Assembly: GCA_016927865.1 (NCBI GenBank)
Contig: JAFGLU010000047.1
Location: forward strand, 1 to 64,000
Source: Anaerolineaceae bacterium
Lineage (GTDB): Bacteria; Chloroflexota; Anaerolineae; Anaerolineales; Anaerolineaceae
Reading direction: 5' to 3'
Length of the DNA: 64,000 bases
The translations under genes and the position numbers were made by a program. Shown here piece by piece: positions 7,541 to 16,409 of this stretch (its first letter is position 1; every line of letters starts with the position of its first letter). The notes under the pieces were generated by a model that was not told the origin of the DNA, ran no database searches, and saw nothing but the letters and a program-made list of their open reading frames with translations.

Positions 7541-8995
7541 ATGCCCCTCCTTACCCCCGGACGCCGATGGCAGCCAATCTATTACCCGTTCCGCAAAGAA
7601 AAACTCTCCCACAGCATTCTCAATACCCTGGAAATGCTCTACAAAGGTCCACTGTGGGGCTGCCGCCAATGTGGCAACTGCCTCCTCCAAGAGACAGCCT
7701 TCATTTGCCCCATGGAATGTCCCAAGGGCATTCGCAATGGTCCCTGCGGTGGAGCGACCGAAGAATATTGCTACATCGATAAAACACGCCCCTGTATCTG
7801 GCACAAAATCTACGAACGCGCCTTTAAGATGGGCCGCCAGGAAAGACTCCTCGAGGTGCTGCCACCCCTGGATTGGGAACTGGTCGGCTCCGAACAGATC
7901 GGCAAACTAGTTGCCCAGGTGAAGAAGAACGGCACTAGCAAAGTCATCCGCGGGCTGACCTCCTCTGACCCGGTCAAGCGCAAAGTAACCTGGGACGGCA
8001 TCTTCCGCCCGGTGCGCCAGCCTGATTGGTGGCAGGGAGACGCTGAATACCACGCGCCCGCCTACACCGAGCCCATCTCTGGGCTAGAAGCAGCGCTTAA
8101 GACCGGTCAGTTCGTCGTCACCGCCGAAATCCAGCCACCGCAAACCAGCGCCACCACCAAACTCAAGAAGAACATCGAGATGATCAAGCCCTATGTAACG
8201 GCGGTTAACTTCACCGACGGCGCCTCCGCCACCCCGCGCATGGCCGCGGTGGCCTGCTCAACCCTGGCTGCCCAACAAGGCGCCGAACCCGTCCTGCAAA
8301 TCGCCGCTCGCGACACCACCCGCGTCGCCCTACAATCGGATGCCCTTGGAGCCAACCCCCTGGGGATCCAAAACGTGCTGTGCCTTTCCGGTGATAGCAA
8401 CAAGCTGGCCCCTGCCCCGCAGGGTCGTCTGGATATCCTCGACCTGGACTCTATCCAAATGCTGTGGATCTTGCGCCGCATGCGCGACGAAGGCCGCTAC
8501 CTGGACGGACGTGAGATCAAGTTCCCGCCCAAGCTGTTCCTGGGCGCTGCGGCCTCCCCCTTTGCCTCGCGCCCCGAATTCCAGGCTCTGCGCGAACACA
8601 AGAAAGTCAATGCCGGAGCGCAGTTCTTCCAAACGAACCTGGTCTTTGACCCCGACCGCCTGGATATCTGGCTCAATGAGCTGGCCAAACGCAACATCCT
8701 CGACAAGGTTTACATCCTCATCGGCCTTCTACCGCTCAAGACTTTCAAAGTCACAAAATACATGCAAGCAGAAATCCCCGGCGTGTTCATTCCCGATTCA
8801 ATCATGAAGCGCATGGAAGCCGCGGATGCAGCCGGGAATGCCGCCGAAGAAGGTGTGCAAATCACACTCGAACTCATTGAGAAAATCCGCACCAAGCAAG
8901 GCGTGCATGGCATCCACCTCATGTCGGTGGGCTGGGAAGAGATCATCCCTCGCATCGTCACCGAGGCCGGTCTACTCATCACAGGAGCCCCATGA
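7541..8995 (+). CDS. Methylenetetrahydrofolate reductase with N-terminal MetV-like Cys-rich domain
   Basis: The first 110 or so residues form the domain called MTHFR C-terminal, or MetV-like: CRQCGNCLLQ, CPMECPKG, GPCGG and CYIDKTRPC supply eight or more Cys for metal or Fe-S binding. The rest, from about GLEAALKTGQFVVTAEIQPP, is a MetF-type TIM barrel that reduces methylene-H4folate to methyl-H4folate. In acetogens MetV and MetF are separate subunits. Here they are one chain with the Cys-rich part first. The frame is open from a GTG at 7502. I prefer the ATG at 7541 because a TAAAAT box lies at 7494-7499. The stop overlaps the next start by ATGA. Confidence 0.8.
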   Translation: MPLLTPGRRWQPIYYPFRKEKLSHSILNTLEMLYKGPLWGCRQCGNCLLQETAFICPMECPKGIRNGPCGGATEEYCYIDKTRPCIWHKIYERAFKMGRQERLLEVLPPLDWELVGSEQIGKLVAQVKKNGTSKVIRGLTSSDPVKRKVTWDGIFRPVRQPDWWQGDAEYHAPAYTEPISGLEAALKTGQFVVTAEIQPPQTSATTKLKKNIEMIKPYVTAVNFTDGASATPRMAAVACSTLAAQQGAEPVLQIAARDTTRVALQSDALGANPLGIQNVLCLSGDSNKLAPAPQGRLDILDLDSIQMLWILRRMRDEGRYLDGREIKFPPKLFLGAAASPFASRPEFQALREHKKVNAGAQFFQTNLVFDPDRLDIWLNELAKRNILDKVYILIGLLPLKTFKVTKYMQAEIPGVFIPDSIMKRMEAADAAGNAAEEGVQITLELIEKIRTKQGVHGIHLMSVGWEEIIPRIVTEAGLLITGAP

Positions 8996-9999
8996 AACCC
9001 TTCCACAACCTCACCAACCCCGGAAAACTGCGCCGCTTGCGGCAACTGGCCGATTTCGCCATTAGTCATTACGACCTCGACCAACCTGAACTCATCTATC
9101 ACTGTTTCGAAACAAACCTGCTCTACCGAGTAACCACAAAATCTGGCGAGCGCTTCATCTTGCGCCTGGCCTCTCCCGGCTGGCGCACGCTGCAAGACCT
9201 GCAAGCCGAAGCACTTTGGCTGCGCAGCATTGATGAAGATACCGACATCCCTGCACCGAAAATCATTCCAGCCCGCTCCGGTGAGTTTGTACTACCCACC
9301 AGCATTCCATCTGTGCCTGATCCTTGGAACGTCAGTTTGATGACCTGGGTACCGGGGCGGCTCCTGGGCGGCTACCTGAACGAGCCCAACCTCGAAAAGA
9401 TGGGCGCGTTGTTCTCCCAACTCCACCAGCACAGCGGAGCCTGGACTCCGCCCGCCGGCTTCTCCACGCGCCGCTTCGAACACTGGCTCTCGCGCGGCGA
9501 AGCCAACAGCATCCTCGGCAATGACCTCTCCCCTGAAGCAGCCGCGCTGCCTCCCGCCTCCCGCGACCTCCTGGAGCGCATGAGCAACCGCGTAGAAGCC
9601 GCCTATGCGGCTATCGACCGCGCCGACCTGCGCATCATCCACTGCGACCTATGGCACGACAACATCAAAATCCACCACGGCGTGCTCTATCCCTTCGACT
9701 TCGAAGACACCGTGTGGGGTTTCCGCGCCCATGATATTGCAATGGCCATGCTCGACCTGCTCGAAACCGCCGGCGAAGAGCGCTACCCCGCCCTGCTGGC
9801 GGCTTTTCGGCGCGGATATACTGCCCTAATGGATTGGCCCATCGACCCCATCGAGCCGCTGCAAATCGGTCGTATGTTGTGGATGATCAACTGGGTGGCC
9901 CGCAACCAGTCGCAATGGTTGGGCAACATGGTCGAGCGGCATGTACCAGTGTTTGAGCATTTCGAGAAAACCGGCCAGATTATTCTTCCAAAGGAATAA
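8992..9999 (+). CDS. APH-fold phosphotransferase (kinase of unknown substrate)
   Basis: The 335-aa protein belongs to the aminoglycoside phosphotransferase / choline kinase / homoserine kinase fold. The ATP lid region reads RFILRLASP. The catalytic loop is IHCDLWHDN at about residues 216-224, and the magnesium site is DFEDT at about 236-240. These match the Brenner motif and the metal Asp. Family members phosphorylate small hydroxyl compounds or Ser/Thr residues. The ATGA overlap with the methylenetetrahydrofolate reductase suggests a one-carbon or methionine-related substrate, which is inference only. Antibiotic resistance is not implied by the fold. Confidence 0.75.
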   Translation: MKPFHNLTNPGKLRRLRQLADFAISHYDLDQPELIYHCFETNLLYRVTTKSGERFILRLASPGWRTLQDLQAEALWLRSIDEDTDIPAPKIIPARSGEFVLPTSIPSVPDPWNVSLMTWVPGRLLGGYLNEPNLEKMGALFSQLHQHSGAWTPPAGFSTRRFEHWLSRGEANSILGNDLSPEAAALPPASRDLLERMSNRVEAAYAAIDRADLRIIHCDLWHDNIKIHHGVLYPFDFEDTVWGFRAHDIAMAMLDLLETAGEERYPALLAAFRRGYTALMDWPIDPIEPLQIGRMLWMINWVARNQSQWLGNMVERHVPVFEHFEKTGQIILPKE

Positions 10000-10107
10000 C
10001 CTTTATTCCCATCGAAAGACTGGACGCGTAGAGATTCGCTGTAGTTGGCATGCTATTTGGGGGGATATTGGTTTGCCAAAAACCGATAAAAATTTTGCGG
10101 TTCTGCA

Positions 10108-10113
10108 TATAAT
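10108..10113 (+). promoter_or_regulatory. Candidate -10 box for the acetate transport operon
   Basis: A perfect TATAAT lies 44 bases upstream of the ATG at 10158. No good -35 match is at the normal distance, so activator dependence is possible. Confidence 0.4.
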
Positions 10114-10157
10114 TTACTTAACGTATTCCCTTTGTTTTTCGGTAAGGAGTTTTGGCC

Positions 10158-10475
10158 ATGTTACACGAACCCGCAACACCCGCTGGGAAAGATCCCGCCG
10201 GGCCATATAAGATGCGTTTGGGCATCCGTATGTTCATTTTTTATGCCCTTTTCTATGCCAGTTTTGTGGCAATTAACCTCCTCAGCCCTGCGACGATGGC
10301 GAAGATTGTCTTTGCCGGACTCAATTTGGCCACAGTTTTCGGATTTAGCCTGATTCTTGTCGCTCTGATCGAGGCCCTGGTCTATGATTGGCTTTGCCGC
10401 AAAAAAGAAACCGAACTCGAACATACAGAACATAGGCATAAAAAATCCACTACACAAGGCAAAGGGAAGCGCTAA
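10158..10475 (+). CDS. DUF485 family membrane protein
   Basis: This small protein (105 aa) has two membrane helices (FIFYALFYASFVAINLL and AGLNLATVFGFSLILVALIEALVYDWLC) and a charged, His-rich C-terminus. DUF485 proteins (YjcH type) are nearly always encoded next to ActP-family acetate symporters, as here with only 2 bp to the next gene. Their exact role is not established; they are presumed transporter partners. The start at ATG 10158 has TAAGGAG just upstream. A TTG two codons earlier would be in frame but is less likely. Confidence 0.85.
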   Translation: MLHEPATPAGKDPAGPYKMRLGIRMFIFYALFYASFVAINLLSPATMAKIVFAGLNLATVFGFSLILVALIEALVYDWLCRKKETELEHTEHRHKKSTTQGKGKR

Positions 10476-10477
10476 TC

Positions 10478-12373
10478 ATGGCCATCATCATCTTCCTCAT
10501 TTTCGTTGTATTTGTGATTGGCTTGTCCTTGTATTTGGGCAATAAAGCCAAGACATCTAGTGGATATTACGCAGCTGGTGGAAAAATCCATTGGGGTGTG
10601 AACGGGATCGCTTTTGCCGGCGATTATCTCTCGGCTGCTTCATTCCTTGGCATCTGCGGCATGATCGCCACAGTTGGCTATGATGGTTTCCTGTACTCGA
10701 TTGGCTATCTGGCCGGATGGATTGTCGCGTTGTTTGTCGTAGCAGAACCGCTAAAACGCCTTGGAAAATATACCTTCACGGATGCCGTAGACGCTAACTA
10801 TAACTCCCGCGGCATTAAGCTGGCTGCTGCGATTAGCACACTTGTGGTCTCCATATGCTACCTCATCCCTCAAATGGTGGGCGCAGGTGTATTGGTAGAA
10901 CCGCTGTTAGGGATTCCCCATTCCTGGGGCGTCATTATGGTTGGCGCAATCGTAATCACAATCGTTGCGACAGCCGGCATGGCCTCCACCACCTATGTCC
11001 AATTCTTAAAGGGGTCGTTGTTAATCATTTTTTCAACCGTTTTAGTCGGCGCTGTTGTGATCCGTGGGTTATCAACCCAACCCGACCAGAGTGGAAAGGT
11101 CCCTTACTACGAATATACCCAACATGCAGCCACAAAAACAGGTGATCAATATACAGTCGATGAGGCCGGTTGGAATGTTGTAGAACAAAAAGAAATCAAA
11201 GGCGGGCTGGTTTTCCTCAAACTGGACCATGAAGACAAAGAAACCTGGTGGTATGCTTCTGAGAGCGATGGAGTGACCTTGCTCAAAGAGACGCAATCTG
11301 TGGTTGCCAAATCGGACGGCAAGTGGATTAATGGTTCGCCTGCTTCCGCGACCAATCAACTGCGCCAGGTGGGGAACCTTGAAAAAATTGCGGGCGATGG
11401 TGGAGTTGAGACCGGCAGTCTCTCTGTCTTTGAATTCTTATCCCTGCTTACGGATAAAGATACTTCCGTCCGGACCTGGAAAACAGCGAATTTTGTTGAT
11501 GCCGCCGGGGAAAAAGTCACCGTCTACTATCCACAAATCGTATCGGGCGATCGAATCATGCGCCCTGGTTTGAAATTCAAAGTCGAAGGAACCCTGTTAG
11601 AGCGGCTCGATTTCCTATCACTAATGCTGGCGTTGTTCCTGGGCACTGCCGCCTTACCCCACATCCTTATCCGCTATTACACAGTACCCAGTCCGGCAAG
11701 CGCACGCAAATCTACGATTGTTGCCATTGCATCCATTGGCTTCTTCTACATCTTGACCCTGTTCATGGGCTTGGGAGCCATGGTCAATGGCGTCATTAAT
11801 CCAGCAGACAGCAACATGGCTGCCCCATTGCTGGCCCGCTCGTTCGGCGAACTGCTTTTTGCGATCATTTCCGCCATTGCTTTCGCCACCGTTTTAGGAA
11901 CAGTTAGCGGCTTAATTGTGGCTGCTTCCGGCGCAGTCGCGCATGACCTGATGGATCGCTATCTGAAGGTCAAGATGGACGATCGCCAGAAGGTAACCGC
12001 TGGAAAAATCTCGGCATTTGTCATCGGTGGGATAGCCATCTTACTCGGCATCCTTTTTAAGGGCATGAATGTCACCTTCCTCGTCGGTCTGGCATTCGCT
12101 GTAGCGGCCTCAGCGAATCTACCCGCAATAACCATGCTGTTATTCTGGAAGAAAACCACAGCCAGGGGCATTGCTGCCTCAATTGTCGTGGGTATCGTCG
12201 CGTCATTGGGTTTGATCGCATTTTCCCCAGACCTGTATACACTGTATGGATTGAACCCGCTGGATGCACCTATTCCATTTAGCAACCCAGGGATCATCTC
12301 TATTCCGTTGAGCTTCATCACCCTCGTTGTGGTCTCGCTGCTGACCCAAAAGGCTGAAATAGCCAAAGCATAA
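10478..12373 (+). CDS. actP: Cation/acetate symporter of the SSS family
   Basis: The 631-aa protein is a sodium:solute symporter. Early signatures are SSGYYAAGGKIHWGVNGIAFAGDYLSAAS split over TM1-2, then YLIPQMVGAGVLVEPLLGI and a typical ALPHILIRYYTVPS before the later helices. This set is characteristic of ActP-type monocarboxylate carriers. A soluble insertion of about 170 residues (roughly 200-370) between the two halves makes it longer than the usual 550 residues. Insertions of this kind are common in ActP-like proteins outside the Proteobacteria. Upstream DUF485 and downstream PHP/Cache/DUF294 genes form one unit. Acetate is the likely substrate, but pyruvate or propionate cannot be excluded. 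Confidence 0.85.
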   Translation: MAIIIFLIFVVFVIGLSLYLGNKAKTSSGYYAAGGKIHWGVNGIAFAGDYLSAASFLGICGMIATVGYDGFLYSIGYLAGWIVALFVVAEPLKRLGKYTFTDAVDANYNSRGIKLAAAISTLVVSICYLIPQMVGAGVLVEPLLGIPHSWGVIMVGAIVITIVATAGMASTTYVQFLKGSLLIIFSTVLVGAVVIRGLSTQPDQSGKVPYYEYTQHAATKTGDQYTVDEAGWNVVEQKEIKGGLVFLKLDHEDKETWWYASESDGVTLLKETQSVVAKSDGKWINGSPASATNQLRQVGNLEKIAGDGGVETGSLSVFEFLSLLTDKDTSVRTWKTANFVDAAGEKVTVYYPQIVSGDRIMRPGLKFKVEGTLLERLDFLSLMLALFLGTAALPHILIRYYTVPSPASARKSTIVAIASIGFFYILTLFMGLGAMVNGVINPADSNMAAPLLARSFGELLFAIISAIAFATVLGTVSGLIVAASGAVAHDLMDRYLKVKMDDRQKVTAGKISAFVIGGIAILLGILFKGMNVTFLVGLAFAVAASANLPAITMLLFWKKTTARGIAASIVVGIVASLGLIAFSPDLYTLYGLNPLDAPIPFSNPGIISIPLSFITLVVVSLLTQKAEIAKA

Positions 12374-12375
12374 CG

Positions 12376-15300
12376 ATGGATGAAATCGTTCAGGTCAATT
12401 TCCACTGCCATTCCAACTTCAGTGATGGCGACCAGGCTCCTGAAGTTCTGGCAGGGAATCTGGCCTCAGCGGGTGTGCGTTATGCAGCTTTAACTGATCA
12501 CGATACAATAGATGGCTTGCCGCGTTTTCAGGATGCCCTCCGAAAACGCGGCATTGCCTTCTTGTCTGGGGTGGAATTGACCACCCAATTCAATGGCCGC
12601 GAAGCTCACATCCTGGGTTACGGCTTTGATCCAGACCACACCGGATTAGCATCCACGCTTCTTTCACTCCGGCAGGTCCGCGGACTTGAGGTGCACAGCA
12701 TCGCCGGGTCCATCCGCAAGGCCGGTAGCATTCGGCAGAATGAAACCAACCTTCCTCACTCAGTGAGCGCCGCCCCACACGGGTATTTGGAGATTGAGGA
12801 AGCCATCGCACTCATTCATCGCTCTGGCGGATATGCTTTTTGGGCACATCCACTCATATTTGAACCCGACCTGGAGAAGATCGACCGCCTGGTCGAGGAA
12901 CTGAAATCAAAAGGACTGGACGGCATAGAAGCGATCTATGCCCCATTTTCCGAGACAGAGCAAGCAGCCCTTCATTCATTAGCCCAGAAACATCATCTGC
13001 TCGTATGTGCCGGCACTGATTTTCACAGCGGCAATGGTATAGGCGGTCAATCCTATAGCATTGGAATGCCTCGCGAAGACTGGAACAGCTTCCGCGAAGC
13101 GGTATTTTCAAGCCACTCAGTTTCCAAAACACATGTAGCGGTTGGCAGAACCACCTCTACTGCTCATGTTTCCCATGGGAATCCTGGCGGCCAATCGCAC
13201 CATTTTCGCCGGCGTTCCTTTGTGCTGCGGATTTTTCTCCCTACTTTTCTAGCAATTGCACTATTCTTAGCCGCAATCTGGGGCTTTTTCATGCCCTCGA
13301 TCGAACAAACGCTGCTCGATCGCAAACGGGAGATGATTCGGGAATTAACCAATTCCGCCTGGAGCATTCTTGCTTCGTACCAACTCGACGAACAAAACGG
13401 CCTGCTTTCGCGCGAGCAAGCACAAGCGATGGCAATTACTCGCATTGAAGCCTTGCGTTATGGAGATGAAGGTAAAGATTATTTTTGGATTCAAGATATG
13501 CAGCCGCGCATGATTATGCACCCTTATCGCGCCGATTTGAATGGGCAGGATCTGCGTAATTTTACAGATCCACGCGGCGTGCCCATATTCGTGGAGTTCG
13601 CTTCCCTGGTACAACGCTCAGGCGAAGGGTATATTGATTACGTCTGGCAGTGGAAAGACGATCCCCAACGCCTCGAGCCAAAAGAATCATTTGTGAAAGG
13701 GTTCTCGCCCTGGGGGTGGGTCATTGGGACAGGTATCTATATAGATGACGTCAATCAGGAAATCGCACGGATTGAGCAAAGGCTGATCAATACATCGCTC
13801 GCAATTTCTGGTGCGATTGTGTTACTCCTCTTTTTCGTCCTTCAACAAAGCTTGCGCATTGAACAAAAGCGACAGGAAGTGGTTGATAACCTGCGCGAAT
13901 CGACAGAGCGCTACCACACTCTCGTCGAAGCAACCACCGAAGGCACGTTACTGGTTCTGGATGATCGTTGCCGCTATGCCAACCCCATTTTTCTCAGTAT
14001 GCTCGGCTACACCGCCCGCCAATTAGAGTTCCTCGAACTAGTCGACATATTACCCCGCCATGCTCATAACGAGGCCATCTGGGAACGCCTGCAAAGCAGC
14101 AATGGCGAACTATCCGTGACAGGGGGAGCGCTCGAGGGCAGCTTATTGCGCGCAGACGGAATCCGGTTGGAATGTATTTTAAACATTAACCCAATACAAT
14201 TTGCCGAACAACATGGTTTTATCTTATTAGCCAGAGACATAGCCAGGCAGCCTTCTTCGATTAGCCACGAAGGACTGGCCCTCGCAGCGCAGTCCTCTCC
14301 GTTTGGCATTTTCCGCGCCAAGGCCGCGCGACAGGGGATTTTCCTGGAGATCAACCCAATTGGCTTATCTTTTCTTCCCCAGTCCTCGGTCGCCGAATCC
14401 GCCCAACCGGCCCTGGCCGATTTCTTTACCGACCCCACGGAATATGACCAAGTTCTTCAAACCCTGCTCACGCAGGGAGAGATCAAGGACCACATCCTTC
14501 ATATTGAAACCAGCAATGCTGAGGCCCGTTTCATCTCGCTATCGGCCATTCTCGTCCGCGACGAACAGAACCACCCCGACTACATCAGCGGATTGCTAGA
14601 GGATGTTACCGCGGCCCGTAAGCATGAGATCGGGAGGGAAGCGCTCATCGAGAAATTGCAGTCCTCCCTTTTGTTCCTGCATGAGCCAATTGCAAACTTA
14701 GGCCGCGAAATAGTTGTCTGTAAAATGGACACCAGCATCGAACAACTTTCCCGGATCATGACATCGCATCAGGTGACTGCCGCGCTCGTTTCTAATGAAA
14801 CTTCGACCATCATTGGGATTGTCACCGACCACGATCTGCGCGCCCGCGTGTTGGCCGAAAGCGTGAAATTGAACGCCCCAATCCACACCATTATGAGCGC
14901 GCCGCTGACAAAAATTTCGGAACATGCGCTCATCTATGAGGCCCTGTTACGCATGGAAGAAAAAGGCGTGCGCCATCTGGCTGTGGAAGACCAGAATGGA
15001 CAGATTGTCAGCGTCATTGATAGTAAATCCCTAATCCAATTCCAACGCTACGGGCCAATTGTGCTTTCCCGTGAAATTGGCCGGGCGAAAACACCGGATG
15101 AAGTCGCCCAGTTCTGTGAGCGCAACGTTCCGCTGGTGAAATCACTCCTCGATAGCAGCGCTCGTCCGCGCCACGTCACCAACATGCTCGCATCAATCTG
15201 CGATGCGGCCACAGAGAGGCTGATCCACCTTGCGATAGACGATCTCGGCCCCCCGCATGTCCCATTTGCATTCATCGCTATGGGCAGCCAGGGACGCCAG

Positions 15301-16092
15301 GAACAGACCCTGTTGACCGACCAGGATAACGGAATAATTTTTGCCTCCCCCGCCGATACAGAGTTGGAAAGCGTGACGGATTACTTCCTGCGCCTGGGAA
15401 CGCGAGTATGTGACGGCTTAAATCGCGCCGGATTCGCATTCTGTCGCGGCAACGTGATGGCCAGCAATCCCCACTGGTGCCGCTCTCTACCCAGTTGGAT
15501 TGCCGGGTTTAACGAATGGGTCAATAAGACAGAACCACAAGAATTAATGGACCTGAGTATTTTCTTTGATTTCCGCACAGTTTACGGGGAAACGGAATTA
15601 ACACATGAATTACGTCGCCACATTCACTCTGTTTTGCATGATCAACCCGCTTTCTTCCACCTTTTTGCCCAAAACGCCCTCACTTTCAAGCCGCCTTTCC
15701 GCTTGCTCGGAAATATCTACTTTAGCGGCGGCGCAGAGCATAGCGGAGAAATCAACCTCAAAGATGCCATGATGCCAATGGTGAGCTTTGCGCGTCTGTA
15801 TTCGCTGCAACATCAGATCAACCAAACGCACACCCTGGAACGAATTGAAGCACTTACAGAAAGAAACCTGATCCTTTCTTCTAGCCGGGACGAAATCACC
15901 GCCTCCTATGATTTCTTAATGCAACTCAGGCTTCAAAACCAAATTGCCGCCATCCAGGCTGGACGACCGCCCGGCAACACGATCCATCCCAGCAAGTTGG
16001 GTTACATACAACAGGAACTGCTAAAACAAGCATTCGCCCAAATTGCAGCAGTACAAAAGAAAGTTAGCTATGATTTTCTGGGTGGAACCTAA
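12376..16092 (+). CDS. PHP-Cache-PAS-PAS-CBS-DUF294 multidomain sensor protein
   Basis: This 1238-aa protein combines modules rarely seen together. Residues 1-245 form a PHP phosphoesterase domain with an intact metal set: HCH at 10-12, D17, TDHD with H42, GVE with E67, H78, WAHP with H158, GTDFH with D215 and H217. Helix 283-304 leads to a periplasm-side Cache region (about 305-470; DYFWIQD, MHPY, GWVIGTGIYIDDV) of the sCache_2 type, whose known ligands are short carboxylates. A second helix (474-491) returns to the cytoplasm. Two PAS-like regions (about 510-620 and 655-770) and a CBS pair (about 800-925) follow. The DUF294 nucleotidyltransferase has GSQGRQE near 970 and TDQD near 981, and the DUF294 C-terminal domain ends the chain. 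The gene starts 2 bp after actP. A role in sensing acetate and controlling uptake is inferred. Confidence 0.85.
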   Translation: MDEIVQVNFHCHSNFSDGDQAPEVLAGNLASAGVRYAALTDHDTIDGLPRFQDALRKRGIAFLSGVELTTQFNGREAHILGYGFDPDHTGLASTLLSLRQVRGLEVHSIAGSIRKAGSIRQNETNLPHSVSAAPHGYLEIEEAIALIHRSGGYAFWAHPLIFEPDLEKIDRLVEELKSKGLDGIEAIYAPFSETEQAALHSLAQKHHLLVCAGTDFHSGNGIGGQSYSIGMPREDWNSFREAVFSSHSVSKTHVAVGRTTSTAHVSHGNPGGQSHHFRRRSFVLRIFLPTFLAIALFLAAIWGFFMPSIEQTLLDRKREMIRELTNSAWSILASYQLDEQNGLLSREQAQAMAITRIEALRYGDEGKDYFWIQDMQPRMIMHPYRADLNGQDLRNFTDPRGVPIFVEFASLVQRSGEGYIDYVWQWKDDPQRLEPKESFVKGFSPWGWVIGTGIYIDDVNQEIARIEQRLINTSLAISGAIVLLLFFVLQQSLRIEQKRQEVVDNLRESTERYHTLVEATTEGTLLVLDDRCRYANPIFLSMLGYTARQLEFLELVDILPRHAHNEAIWERLQSSNGELSVTGGALEGSLLRADGIRLECILNINPIQFAEQHGFILLARDIARQPSSISHEGLALAAQSSPFGIFRAKAARQGIFLEINPIGLSFLPQSSVAESAQPALADFFTDPTEYDQVLQTLLTQGEIKDHILHIETSNAEARFISLSAILVRDEQNHPDYISGLLEDVTAARKHEIGREALIEKLQSSLLFLHEPIANLGREIVVCKMDTSIEQLSRIMTSHQVTAALVSNETSTIIGIVTDHDLRARVLAESVKLNAPIHTIMSAPLTKISEHALIYEALLRMEEKGVRHLAVEDQNGQIVSVIDSKSLIQFQRYGPIVLSREIGRAKTPDEVAQFCERNVPLVKSLLDSSARPRHVTNMLASICDAATERLIHLAIDDLGPPHVPFAFIAMGSQGRQEQTLLTDQDNGIIFASPADTELESVTDYFLRLGTRVCDGLNRAGFAFCRGNVMASNPHWCRSLPSWIAGFNEWVNKTEPQELMDLSIFFDFRTVYGETELTHELRRHIHSVLHDQPAFFHLFAQNALTFKPPFRLLGNIYFSGGAEHSGEINLKDAMMPMVSFARLYSLQHQINQTHTLERIEALTERNLILSSSRDEITASYDFLMQLRLQNQIAAIQAGRPPGNTIHPSKLGYIQQELLKQAFAQIAAVQKKVSYDFLGGT

Positions 16093-16409
16093 GCACCTGT
16101 CCGAAAATTCGGAAGGGAAGCGATATTGAGGTTGTTGTGCGTGCTTCGCACGCACAACAACCTCAATATCGCAAACCTCCCCCAAAATTTTTAGGATAGG
16201 TTCTAAGTGATTCTCTCTTTAAGTTGGGATCTCATATTTTATGAGCGTTAGTGCGGCGCCGTAAAAACACTCTCAACACAAAAACCACTTATTTAGCGAG
16301 AGAACCCCAAAGTCGTATACAAAAAATAAACCGTCAGGCACGTATCTCCCGATAAGATCAAAGTAGCTGAATCTTTCGGCCAAATTATCCTATCTGAGGT
16401 ACCAAAGCC
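16093..16409. other. Intergenic region between the DUF294 fusion and CotH genes
   Basis: These 317 bases contain the palindromic element (16094-16202). The rest is AT-rich sequence without a gene, and no promoter box for the CotH gene is convincing. Confidence 0.6.
16094..16202. repeat. 109-bp palindromic element with 25-bp perfect core stem
   Basis: The core is a perfect 25-bp stem (16120-16144 with 16148-16172) with loop TTC, so the centre reads GCTTCGC. Outer arms pair imperfectly (CACCTGTCC against AACCTATCC on the other strand). CTAAG occurs at 16089-16093 and 16203-16207 and may be a 5-bp target duplication that includes the TAA stop of the preceding gene. No T-run follows the core, so ordinary termination is less likely, though the stem would be a strong 3' RNA structure. 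Confidence 0.75.

Noticed and set aside
8992-9999. Aminoglycoside resistance gene
   Set aside because: The fold motifs are shared by many small-molecule kinases, the neighbour is a folate enzyme, and nothing specific to drug binding is visible.
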